A stretch of 8,001 nucleotides of DNA. Source: Lysobacterales bacterium. GTDB taxonomy: Bacteria; Pseudomonadota; Gammaproteobacteria; Xanthomonadales; SZUA-36. Location of the stretch: assembly GCA_029287515.1 (NCBI GenBank), contig JARFQZ010000272.1, positions 1 through 8,001 on the forward strand. The letters run 5' to 3'. The position numbers and the translations under genes are program-made. The notes beneath the pieces are model-generated. The model saw only the letters and a program-made list of their open reading frames with translations. It did not search any database and was not told the DNA's origin. How positions within the stretch are numbered: position 1 is the first letter of the stretch; each line of letters opens with the position of its first letter. Positions 1-5,872 of the stretch are shown here, in pieces.

Positions 1-533
1 GCGCGCTGGGCGGTTGCGATGTCCATCAACACCTTGATGCCATTGGATTCAGCCGCAATTTCGTGCCCCTGGGGGGGCGCCATGTTGAATTGTGAGCTCC
101 AGTTGGCATCGATCTGGAAATGCAGCCCGATGCCCTCGTGACCCTCCATGGCCTCCTGTATTTTCTCCGCGGCTGCCGGCGTGACGGTGATTTCAGGTGC
201 GGTCCTGTCGGGTTGCTCCAGTCCCAGGACCTGGTGCAATTCTCCCGAATTAAGCATGGTGAGAACGATGTCACAGCCTCCAACGAGCTCTCCGTCGATA
301 TAAAGCTGCGGAATCGTGGGCCAGTTTCCAAAGACCTTGATGCCTTCGCGAACCTCCGAATCATCCAGCACGTTGACAGCAACGTAGTCGGGAATGACGC
401 TTTCCAGCGCAGCAACGGTCTTGGCTGAAAAACCGCACTGTGGCTGCTGTGGGGTGCCTTTCATGAACAGAACGACCTTGCTGCTGTTCACGTAATCTTC
501 AATCTTGTTTCTTACTGCGTCACTGATTTCCAT
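1..533 (-). CDS. grxD: Grx4-type monothiol glutaredoxin fused to an IscA/HesB-like domain (3' end outside window)
   Basis: Cytosolic CGFS-type glutaredoxins bind a glutathione-ligated [2Fe-2S] cluster and pass it to apo-proteins. Residues 1-105 show the full fold: the MKGTP motif (24-28), active site C33-GFS (33-36), the WPTIPQL stretch with cis-proline (71-77) and the GGCDI glutathione-binding motif (85-89). E. coli GrxD ends shortly after this point. Here residues 114-177 continue with ITVTPAAAEKIQEAM, then a G-I-G-L strand and a GHEI...NGIKVLMD segment, which match the N-terminal half of A-type Fe-S carriers (IscA/ErpA/HesB). Where those carriers have GGCSGF, this protein reads ANWSSQF, so the first ligand cysteine is absent. 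The reading frame is open to the window edge, so the C-terminal CGC pair cannot be judged. The start is ATG at 533; an in-frame ATG at 545 would add four residues, and neither has a strong Shine-Dalgarno. It lies 68 nt downstream of the SET gene and could have its own promoter. Glutaredoxin identity is secure; the fusion partner is a pattern match. Confidence 0.93.
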   Translation of the reverse strand, partial: MEISDAVRNKIEDYVNSSKVVLFMKGTPQQPQCGFSAKTVAALESVIPDYVAVNVLDDSEVREGIKVFGNWPTIPQLYIDGELVGGCDIVLTMLNSGELHQVLGLEQPDRTAPEITVTPAAAEKIQEAMEGHEGIGLHFQIDANWSSQFNMAPPQGHEIAAESNGIKVLMDIATAQR

Positions 534-574
534 TATATGTTCCATCTGCCGGGGAGGCTGTCATCTCGAGTAAA

Positions 575-597
575 GCATAGATAGGGCTTATTTATGC
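575..597. promoter_or_regulatory. 23-bp imperfect dyad in the grx leader (possible operator or hairpin)
   Basis: Two 9-nt arms, GCATAGATA (575-583) and TATTTATGC (589-597), flank a 5-nt centre and pair at eight of nine positions. On the minus-strand RNA the single non-pair is A-C. The element sits in the only sizeable gap between the SET gene and the glutaredoxin gene, just downstream of a possible -35 box, where an operator would lie. It does not look like a Fur box or an IscR site as I know them. It has no T-run after it, so it is not a standard terminator. Chance occurrence in AT-rich sequence is possible. Confidence 0.35.
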
Positions 598-605
598 GAT
601 ATCAA
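578..605 (-). promoter_or_regulatory. weak candidate promoter for the glutaredoxin gene
   Basis: Reading the minus strand, TTGATA (605-600, five of six matches to the sigma-70 -35 consensus) overlaps the SET stop codon and is followed after 16 nt by TATCTA (583-578), a poor -10. A better -10, TATGCT (579-574), sits 20 nt away, which is too far. The region is AT-rich compared with the flanking genes. This is only a candidate; the gene may instead be read from upstream. Confidence 0.2.
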
Positions 606-907
606 GAATCATTCCATCCGTAGTCTATGGTGATTTCTGTTTCTGCCTTGATATCGACGAGCGCATAACATCTCAGTCCATCCATCTCCGCCGTCGGTGA
701 ATCAGCATGGTTCATGTACCGTAGCTCGTTGATCCCGTCATACCCCGTCCATCCATCATCGCCTTCGTTTTCCACCCATAGGACGTGATCGCCGTCCCGG
801 TCCGTAACGGGGCCATCATAAACACCGATCAACTGGCCTGCCCTGAGCGGCCGGGCGGCGAAAAGACCTTTTCCATGGATGATCGAGGGCGCGATGTATA
901 CCAGCAT
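602..907 (-). CDS. minimal SET-domain protein (putative protein lysine methyltransferase)
   Basis: SET domains transfer a methyl group from S-adenosylmethionine to lysine side chains. This 101-residue protein is little more than the SET core. It shows HGKGLFAARPLRAG (11-24, the N-terminal GxG motif of the SAM site), the GVYDG strand (28-32), RYMNH (63-67, the asparagine-histidine pair that contacts SAM) and EITIDYG (91-97, carrying the conserved catalytic-site tyrosine Y96). There is no obvious post-SET zinc cluster and no signal peptide, so it should be cytosolic. The ATG lies 3 nt past the stop of the unknown 391-residue gene, with only a weak CAGG upstream, which implies translational coupling. 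The start fits because SET domains commonly begin a few residues before the GxG motif. The substrate is unknown; the coupled neighbour or a ribosomal or translation protein are possibilities, but that is inference. Confidence 0.88.
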   Translation of the reverse strand: MLVYIAPSIIHGKGLFAARPLRAGQLIGVYDGPVTDRDGDHVLWVENEGDDGWTGYDGINELRYMNHADSPTAEMDGLRCYALVDIKAETEITIDYGWNDS

Positions 908-910
908 TGC

Positions 911-2086
911 TCAATGCCTGGTCTTTGACTGGCCGGAATCAGGCACCAGGCAGCGGGTCTTTTCGTCGTAGAGAATGGTTCCGGGAAACGCTACCGTGTG
1001 AACGCCAGGCACGGTTTCCCTGATATGAGCGTGAATATCGTTCAATCCCTTTGGATTCAGAGGATAGTAATGATTGATTTTGCCTTCTGAACTGGCCGTT
1101 ACAGCAATAGTGCCCAGCTCGGCATAGCTGTGCTCCGTTATGATCGAGTCACCGTCAATGGAACTGGAAAGCCCCGGCTCGATAAGAAAAGTGCCCTGGA
1201 CCGGGGTATCGCTTCCGGGCAATTTGAACCTCACATCCAACCCGTGAGCGCCGAGGGTGGTCAGGTATTGCCGTGTTTCACGGGTCCAGTCACCGTAAGC
1301 TGCGGCCAGGCCCTGGCGGGCTGCCTCGACGTTCGCGCCACTGCCGCTGTTGGACCAGCGGTCGAAAGTCTGGAAACAGGTCCAGACCACACCATTTTTC
1401 CATTCATAGGCCTGGCCTCCTTCACTCATGATCTTTAGCGGGCCGGTTTGCACATTGAGGGCCGCATCGAGCAATTCCCACATCGGCAAAAATCCGAAGT
1501 GCTCCAGTTGAAGCTTCAGCATGGCGTTGAGGTCCGTGAGCGTCATGAAACGGGCATGGTTCACGGAAATGGAAAAGGCGCTTTCCATCCAGGCTGCGGA
1601 GTGGGCTGAAATCTGGCCTTCCTCCAGAAATCGGAATTCCATCAGCTGTCCCAGTTCGCTGACCAGGTCTGCAGGGCCCTGGACAACGACGGGCAGCAAC
1701 TGGAGCAAGCCCAGTGGGATATCTGACAGGGGTTGCAGATCCTTATTCGGCATCAGCCCGTTCCGTTCAGCAATACTCACCAGGCGGGGCTCGAACCGGT
1801 CGATACGGTTGCTGGTGGACGCCGACTCCAGGGCATTGAAAACAGGGTAGGAAGGGCGCAGCACTTGCGTCTGATCGAATAACGCGCCGGCTGCAATCAG
1901 GCTGCAGTTTGCAATCTCGGGGAACAGGGCTTTAAGGTCCGCCGCCAGGTGAGCAAGCAGTTGCTCAGAATCAGAGGGGCCAAGCATACCGGGACGGATC
2001 GCATTGGCTCCGTAAAATCGGGTGGCATCTGTTTCAATCGCCACCAGAACCCGGTAGAAAGAGGTGCTTTCCGGTGATTGTTGCAT
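911..2086 (-). CDS. unrecognised 391-residue soluble protein
   Basis: I do not recognise the family. The protein is 391 residues, mixed alpha/beta by inspection, with no signal peptide, no membrane segment and no low-complexity region, so it is probably cytosolic. It has three cysteines (C61, C237, C379), too scattered for an obvious metal site. The C-terminal third holds a run of histidines (H339, H352, H354, H363) within a segment rich in conserved-looking P, G and N residues. The tryptophans near 168, 203, 229, 235, 244 and 267 suggest a compact folded core. The start is chosen as ATG at 2086, which shares one base with the upstream TGA (TGATG); a TTG three bases earlier is also open but less likely. 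No Shine-Dalgarno lies close to the ATG; the nearest GGAGG is about 24 nt away inside a hairpin. Expression therefore probably depends on ribosomes finishing the YkvA gene. It is followed 3 nt later by the SET gene. The open frame, length and tight coupling make it a real gene. Confidence 0.8.
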   Translation of the reverse strand: MQQSPESTSFYRVLVAIETDATRFYGANAIRPGMLGPSDSEQLLAHLAADLKALFPEIANCSLIAAGALFDQTQVLRPSYPVFNALESASTSNRIDRFEPRLVSIAERNGLMPNKDLQPLSDIPLGLLQLLPVVVQGPADLVSELGQLMEFRFLEEGQISAHSAAWMESAFSISVNHARFMTLTDLNAMLKLQLEHFGFLPMWELLDAALNVQTGPLKIMSEGGQAYEWKNGVVWTCFQTFDRWSNSGSGANVEAARQGLAAAYGDWTRETRQYLTTLGAHGLDVRFKLPGSDTPVQGTFLIEPGLSSSIDGDSIITEHSYAELGTIAVTASSEGKINHYYPLNPKGLNDIHAHIRETVPGVHTVAFPGTILYDEKTRCLVPDSGQSKTRH

Positions 2087-2646
2087 CAAAAAAGCGAAAA
2101 GGGAGACTTTCCTCCCCCACTTTTCCCCCGGGCGCGGCGGCTGCGCATACGGGCATGCAGCTGTTTACGGCGCTCCTCGAGCCAATCGCTTCGCTCGACC
2201 TCCATCGCATCCTGCCCCAGCCGGCTGGATTCCGCGGCGCGAAACACGCAGAAATCATGGTATGCCTGTATCTCATGCCTGAGTTCACGGCTGACCATTT
2301 CGATCATGATCGCGTCATCCAGAAAGCCAAGCCCGGGGATATCATCCGGTATCAGGTCTTCCGGGTCTGAAAAGTAGGCCAGAGCTTGCAAGACGCGGCC
2401 ATGGTCTTCATTTTCAAGCCCCCAGCCTTTGTCGATGAGCATGCCGATCAGCGTTTCCATGCGGTTCATCCGCTCACGGATGAAATCCGATGTGTCTGAC
2501 TGCCACACTTCTGCCAGGAGTTTCCGCGCGTTGGCAATCACGACGGCCTCATCCAGCTCATTGGTTTTACCCAGGACGTCCAACATCACTTTCCTGAAAT
2601 ATTCGAGATCTTCGTCGCTGAGTTCGAATGTAATTTCCATGGACAT
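2086..2646 (-). CDS. YkvA-family (DUF1232) protein
   Basis: DUF1232 is a short helical domain of unknown biochemical role, often membrane-associated in its relatives. Here it lies at about residues 86-120 and shows the signature YFSDPEDLIPDDIPGLGFLDDA (split around 91-112), matching the family pattern of Y-x-x-x-P-x-D-L-I-P-D-x-I-P-x-x-G-x-x-D-D. The domain is flanked by a long helical N-terminal region (residues 1-85, charged and likely coiled) and a highly basic tail (about 156-180, rich in R and K), which could bind nucleic acid or phospholipid headgroups. At 186 residues it is longer than stand-alone YkvA proteins. The ATG at 2646 has a GGAG six nt upstream, favouring it over the in-frame ATG at 2640. 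It follows a 76-nt gap after the lipoprotein gene with a possible promoter, and its TGA shares one base with the next ATG. The domain call is secure; the function is unknown. Confidence 0.85.
   Translation of the reverse strand: MSMEITFELSDEDLEYFRKVMLDVLGKTNELDEAVVIANARKLLAEVWQSDTSDFIRERMNRMETLIGMLIDKGWGLENEDHGRVLQALAYFSDPEDLIPDDIPGLGFLDDAIMIEMVSRELRHEIQAYHDFCVFRAAESSRLGQDAMEVERSDWLEERRKQLHARMRSRRARGKSGGGKSPFSLF
2088..2116 (-). terminator. terminator-like hairpin and T-tract inside the 3' end of the YkvA gene
   Basis: On the minus strand GGGAG (2116-2112) and CTCCC (2105-2101) form a 5-bp GC-rich stem around a 6-nt loop, extendable by two G-T wobbles. It is followed directly by TTTTCGCTTTTTT (2100-2088). 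This is the layout of an intrinsic terminator, but it lies within the last ten codons of the YkvA gene and directly abuts the TGATG junction with the next gene. The stem also buries the only GGAGG near the next start. It may act as a partial terminator or attenuator between the YkvA gene and the downstream pair. The stem is short, so activity is uncertain. Confidence 0.4.
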
Positions 2647-2652
2647 CTTGCT

Positions 2653-2656
2653 CTCC
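2653..2656 (-). promoter_or_regulatory. ribosome binding site of the YkvA gene
   Basis: GGAG lies six nt upstream of the ATG at 2646, good spacing for that codon; it would be 12 nt from the alternative ATG at 2640. It decides the start. Confidence 0.6.
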
Positions 2657-2680
2657 GGGGTGGTGCGGTGTTATCGGGTA

Positions 2681-2709
2681 AGCCTAAAGCGGCGGGGGTT
2701 CACCGTCAA
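2681..2709 (-). promoter_or_regulatory. candidate sigma-70 promoter before the YkvA gene
   Basis: On the minus strand TTGACG (2709-2704, five of six consensus matches) is followed after exactly 17 nt by TAGGCT (2686-2681, a weak -10). The predicted transcript would start about 30 nt before the ATG at 2646. This is the longest gap in the window (76 nt) and the first break in the chain of overlapping genes, so an internal promoter here is plausible. The -10 is poor, so confidence is low. Confidence 0.33.
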
Positions 2710-2722
2710 ACCGGGACCGGCA

Positions 2723-3259
2723 TCAGAAATCTTCCTCCCGCCGCAAGCCCTTGGAACGGGTAACCGCTGACCGGAAGTGACCCGGCTTACCGGGAACCGG
2801 GTAAAGGTGTCCTTTGTGTGAAAAGGCGAGGAATCCGTCTTCGACCGTTCGCACCCTGCCTTCAAGGTCAAACGGCAGGCTTTTCACCTCTTTGTTGGCG
2901 AGTGATTCGAGCAGTTCCCGGGTGAATTCGTCGGGCAGTTCCTCGACGCTGACCTCTTCTGCCGAATTGGCGCCGATTTCAAGCTCGAACGCCCGGTTCT
3001 CGCGGGTCAGTTCAACCTCGTTGACCGTGACGGTTATGTCGATCATCGTGATCTTCATCGGAACCCCGTTCTGGTTGCTGATATCAAAATCGGCAGAAAG
3101 GCGGTCATCGATCAGGCTCATGCCGGAAATGCTGATGAAAGGCGGACGGCCCTTGATAATATTGGGCCCGCAGGAGACGGTGGCGATCATCGACACCGCC
3201 ATGAAAGAAAGCAGCACCCATGAATGTCGGGCAGTTCGGATCAATTTACGGAATTCCAT
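2723..3259 (-). CDS. LEA type 2 (LEA14/WHy domain) lipoprotein
   Basis: The 178-residue product begins with a basic n-region (RK...RTARH), a hydrophobic stretch (about 14-28) and a candidate lipidated cysteine C30 followed by G31. The lipobox reads T-V-S-C, with threonine where leucine is usual, so lipidation is likely but not certain; the glycine at +2 would favour outer-membrane sorting. Residues 40-162 match the LEA-2/WHy beta-sandwich: ISNQNGVPMKI (60-70) is the N-x-N-G-x-P strand turn, followed by VNEVEL, an I-G-A-N-S acceptor strand and LPFDLEGRV (128-136). The final GKPGHFRS (157-164) is typical of bacterial LEA-2 proteins. The family is associated with desiccation and stress in plants; its bacterial role is unknown. 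The start is ATG at 3259, with AAGGTG six nt upstream, rather than an upstream in-frame TTG at 3286. It overlaps the ATPase gene by 19 nt, so it is cotranscribed with the importer. Confidence 0.82.
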   Translation of the reverse strand: MEFRKLIRTARHSWVLLSFMAVSMIATVSCGPNIIKGRPPFISISGMSLIDDRLSADFDISNQNGVPMKITMIDITVTVNEVELTRENRAFELEIGANSAEEVSVEELPDEFTRELLESLANKEVKSLPFDLEGRVRTVEDGFLAFSHKGHLYPVPGKPGHFRSAVTRSKGLRREEDF

Positions 3260-4233
3260 TTGTGACACCTTACCCTGTGCTCGCAAGTCTGTAATGTCTT
3301 TTCGCCAATGACGAAAGATTCTGCCGGTTCATGGATAGAACAAGGCTCATAAACGTCAGGACATCGCCTATGAAACACGCAGCCGGCAGGTGGAGTCAAG
3401 GGTGAGGGCGGTTCACCTGAAAGTGCCACCGGCGCGGGGTGGCGAGGGTCCGCCACCGGTACAGCCCGCAGCAATGCCTGCGTGTAGGGGTGGGCGGGTT
3501 TTGAGAACAATTCTTCGCTGGGTGCAGACTCGACGAGTTTACCCAGGTACATTACTCCGACGCGGTCCGCCAGCTTCTGAACAACCGTCAGATCGTGAGA
3601 GACAAAAAGAAACGCAATCCCCAGCCGGTCTCTCAGATCCAATATCAGGTCGGTAATTCGGGATTGCACACTGGCATCGAGAGAGGACACGGGTTCATCG
3701 GCGATGATCAGGCCGGGCTCCGTAATCATGGCCCGGGCGAAAGCCACGCGTTGACGCTGTCCACCGGACAGCGCTTGCGGAAAACGGTCTGCCAGTACCG
3801 GATCGAGGCCAACCGTTTCGAGGCTGGCCATGACTTTCTCCATCCGCATCGTGGCGTTTCCGATCCGGAAATGGTTCAGAGGCTCGAGCAACGTTTGCCT
3901 GATGGTGCGCCGGGGGCTGAGCGAAGCCAGCGAATCCTGAAAGACCAGTTGGATCTCCTGGCGCGCCTTCCGGAGTGCTGAACGATTCAGAGTGAACAGG
4001 TCGACGCCCTGAAAGAAGGCCTGTCCGCCGGCAGGCGACACCAATTGCATGACCGCGTGCGCCAATGAAGATTTCCCGGAGCCGGATTCACCTACCAGTC
4101 CATAAATGCTTGCCGGCTCTATATCGAGGCTGACACCGCGCACCGCTTTCAGCGGCATCCGGGAACCGGAGACCGGGGGATGCTCCACTACCAGGTTCCG
4201 GATGCTGAGCAGTGCTTCAGGTTTACGCGGCAT
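3241..4233 (-). CDS. dppF: peptide ABC importer ATPase, DppF/OppF type
   Basis: This is one of the two ATPases that drive a family 5 (dipeptide/oligopeptide-type) importer from the cytosolic face of the inner membrane. All nucleotide-binding motifs are present in order: Walker A GESGSGKS (48-55), Q-loop Q99 in FQDSLASLSPR, signature LSGGQRQR (155-162), Walker B LIIADE (175-180) with D-loop SSLD, and H-loop H213. The C-terminal oligo_HPY region starts at HPYTQALL (248-255) and carries C285, C291, C298 and C317, with C323 near the end. Related importer ATPases use this cysteine set to hold a [4Fe-4S] cluster; whether this one does is inference. At 330 residues it has the usual family length. 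Its ATG shares one base with the TGA of the preceding ATPase gene (TGATG), and its own end overlaps the lipoprotein start by 19 nt. Dpp, Opp and other family 5 systems cannot be told apart by sequence alone, so the symbol is approximate. Confidence 0.94.
   Translation of the reverse strand: MPRKPEALLSIRNLVVEHPPVSGSRMPLKAVRGVSLDIEPASIYGLVGESGSGKSSLAHAVMQLVSPAGGQAFFQGVDLFTLNRSALRKARQEIQLVFQDSLASLSPRRTIRQTLLEPLNHFRIGNATMRMEKVMASLETVGLDPVLADRFPQALSGGQRQRVAFARAMITEPGLIIADEPVSSLDASVQSRITDLILDLRDRLGIAFLFVSHDLTVVQKLADRVGVMYLGKLVESAPSEELFSKPAHPYTQALLRAVPVADPRHPAPVALSGEPPSPLTPPAGCVFHRRCPDVYEPCSIHEPAESFVIGEKTLQTCEHRVRCHKWNSVN
3266..3271 (-). promoter_or_regulatory. ribosome binding site deciding the lipoprotein start
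   Basis: AAGGTG lies six nt before ATG 3259, within the 3' end of the ATPase gene. It favours this ATG over the upstream TTG at 3286, which has no comparable site. Confidence 0.55.
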
Positions 4234-5030
4234 CAGTTGACAGCCCCGGCTGCATGGCTGAGCAGGGTAACGGTGGCAGGGTGGCGTGGGCGGTCGAACA
4301 ATTCATCAACCCGGGCGTTCTCCACTATTTTGCCCCCGGACATCACCAGCGCCCTGTTTGCATACTGCGCCACGACGCCCAGATCATGCGTAATCAGTAA
4401 AATCGCGGTACCGTATGCCCGGCCCAGTTCCACCAGTTGTGCAAGCACCTGGGCCTGGGTGGTTACATCCAGCGCGGTCGTGGGTTCGTCGGCAATCAGC
4501 ACCGCCGGCCGGCACGCCATCGCCATCGCAATCATCACCCTCTGGCGCATTCCGCCTGAAAGCTGGTGCGGGTAGCTGTTGAAGGTTCTTTCGGGATCTG
4601 AAAATCCCACTCTGCCGAACATCGCCAGCGAGGATTCGCGGGACTCGCGCCTGCCCATCCCGCGATGGCGGCGAAAAACGGAACATAACTGGTATCCACA
4701 GGTGAATACCGGGTCGAGCGCAGTCAGGGGTTCCTGGAATACCATTGAAATTTCACTACCCCTGATCCGGCCGGCTTCCCGAGGCGTCAACCGGGTCAGT
4801 TCGGTACCCTCCAGGCGGATTTCATCCGCGGTGACTTTCCAACGGTCCGGGGACAGGAGCCCCATGATCGCTTCGGCTGTTTTCGTCTTTCCACAGCCGG
4901 ACTCCCCAACGAGCGCCAAAACCTCTCCTTGCCGCAGTTCGAAGCTCACGTGGTCTGCCGCCGGGCGCTGGCCGGGCCCGCTTGCGGTTTGCACGCTGAG
5001 ATTTCTGACCGTCAGGACCGCAGGATTCAC
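4233..5030 (-). CDS. dppD: peptide ABC importer ATPase, DppD/OppD type, short form
   Basis: This is the partner ATPase of the importer. Motifs in order: Walker A GESGCGKT (42-49), the AEAIMGLL helix typical of DppD/OppD, Q-loop Q99 in FQEPLTALDPVF, signature LSGGMRQRV (157-165), Walker B VLIADEP (177-183) with TTALD, and H-loop H215. The protein ends at residue 265, soon after RPRHPATVTLL (248-257), a degenerate version of the HPYT motif. It lacks the roughly 60-residue cysteine-bearing oligo_HPY extension that most DppD/OppD proteins have; NikD-like ATPases are similarly short. The frame is clean and the stop is used in a TGATG junction, so this looks like a natural short form rather than a frameshift. 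It starts at GTG (5030), overlapping the permease stop as GTGA, with a strong GGGAGG seven nt upstream. The role is secure; the substrate is not determined. Confidence 0.93.
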   Translation of the reverse strand: MNPAVLTVRNLSVQTASGPGQRPAADHVSFELRQGEVLALVGESGCGKTKTAEAIMGLLSPDRWKVTADEIRLEGTELTRLTPREAGRIRGSEISMVFQEPLTALDPVFTCGYQLCSVFRRHRGMGRRESRESSLAMFGRVGFSDPERTFNSYPHQLSGGMRQRVMIAMAMACRPAVLIADEPTTALDVTTQAQVLAQLVELGRAYGTAILLITHDLGVVAQYANRALVMSGGKIVENARVDELFDRPRHPATVTLLSHAAGAVN

Positions 5031-5872
5031 AGCGCGGCCTCCCTGGGATCGAAAGCATCCTGCAATGCATCTGAAAGCTGGTTAAAACCCATCAGCAGCA
5101 CGAACAGCATGGCGGACGCTGCAATGAAGTTATTGAAGTGCCCGGCCAGGACTTCCTGGGTGCTCTCGGCGAGCATCAATCCCCAGCTGACACCGTCCTG
5201 CACGCCAAGGCCGAGGAAACTGAGAATGACCTCCGTCTTGATGGCCGCCACGAACACGATGCTGGCCTGGATGAGCAGGATGTGACCGGTGTTGGGAAGC
5301 ACATGCCTTGCCAGGATGACCAGGTCCGGAAGACCGATCGCCCTGGCCGAAAGGATGAATTCCCGGGACTTGATTTTCATGACCTCGGCCCTGACCAACC
5401 TTCCTGTCCCTGTCCAGAATGTCGCGACCATTGCAACGTGCATTGCCCACGGTTTGCCTTGCAGCGCGAACGCAACCGCGGCGACGAAAAGGTAAAAGGG
5501 GATCGAATCCAGCACACCGGCCAGCCACAGCACGCTGCCGTCTACCCAGGTTTTTCCATACCAGCCGGCTACGGCGCCCAGGATAGCGCCTAGCAGGGTG
5601 GAGAGAACAGACACCACGAGACCGATTTCGAATGCAGTCCTGACGCTGTATATTGAGCGTTGAAAAATATCCTGTCCCAGCAAATTCGTTCCGAACCACG
5701 CTTCTGCGCCAGGTGATGCCCAGCGGTCACCGCCGGCACTGGACCAGTCCTGCCCCAGCATGCCGGCCCAGACCCCAACGGCCAGCAGGAAGTAAGCGGC
5801 AACGACCAGGAGTCCTGCCATGCCGGCCTTGTCCGCTCTCAGTTGTCCCCAGAGCCGAAGATCCGAACCCAT
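5027..5872 (-). CDS. dppC: peptide ABC importer permease, DppC/OppC type
   Basis: This is one of the two integral inner-membrane subunits that form the translocation pathway. The 281-residue protein has an N-terminal membrane helix (about 17-38), a periplasmic loop ending in the family motif FGTNLLGQDIFQRSIYSVRTA (split around 60-80), and further helices near 82-104, 115-137, 142-160, 199-221 and 248-266. The cytoplasmic EAA loop, which docks on an ATPase, is EFILSARAIGLPDLVILARH (171-190) with the invariant glycine G180. FLGLGVQ (219-225) is the usual DppC post-EAA motif. A GTG at 5875 directly precedes the ATG at 5872 and both are in frame; ATG is chosen, sharing one base with the upstream TGA, with GAGG eight nt upstream. 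GTG would give a 4-nt GTGA overlap like the neighbouring junctions, so it cannot be excluded. It overlaps the DppD-like gene by 4 nt. Confidence 0.94.
   Translation of the reverse strand: MGSDLRLWGQLRADKAGMAGLLVVAAYFLLAVGVWAGMLGQDWSSAGGDRWASPGAEAWFGTNLLGQDIFQRSIYSVRTAFEIGLVVSVLSTLLGAILGAVAGWYGKTWVDGSVLWLAGVLDSIPFYLFVAAVAFALQGKPWAMHVAMVATFWTGTGRLVRAEVMKIKSREFILSARAIGLPDLVILARHVLPNTGHILLIQASIVFVAAIKTEVILSFLGLGVQDGVSWGLMLAESTQEVLAGHFNNFIAASAMLFVLLMGFNQLSDALQDAFDPREAAL
5038..5043 (-). promoter_or_regulatory. strong ribosome binding site for the DppD-like gene
   Basis: GGGAGG lies seven nt upstream of GTG 5030, inside the last codons of the permease gene. It supports GTG as the true start and predicts efficient translation of this ATPase. 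Confidence 0.65.

Noticed and set aside
26..415. 129-codon open frame on the minus strand
   Set aside because: It lies in another frame of the glutaredoxin-fusion gene, whose frame encodes clear CGFS and GGCD motifs. The 129-codon translation has no recognisable domain and is rich in R, S and P, as shadow frames usually are.
2705..2723. Five-codon mini-ORF (MPVPV) beginning at the TGATG that ends the lipoprotein gene
   Set aside because: It is too short to distinguish from chance, has no clear ribosome site of its own spacing and overlaps the candidate -35 box of the next gene.
2814..3311. 165-codon open frame on the plus strand
   Set aside because: It is antisense to the LEA-type lipoprotein and is dominated by serine and arginine, a typical shadow composition.
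3430..3462. Repeated GCCACCGG and GGTGG segments giving local inverted and direct repeats
   Set aside because: They lie within the linker and cysteine-rich coding region of the DppF-like ATPase, where proline, alanine and glycine codons explain them. There is no further copy and no mobile-element signature.
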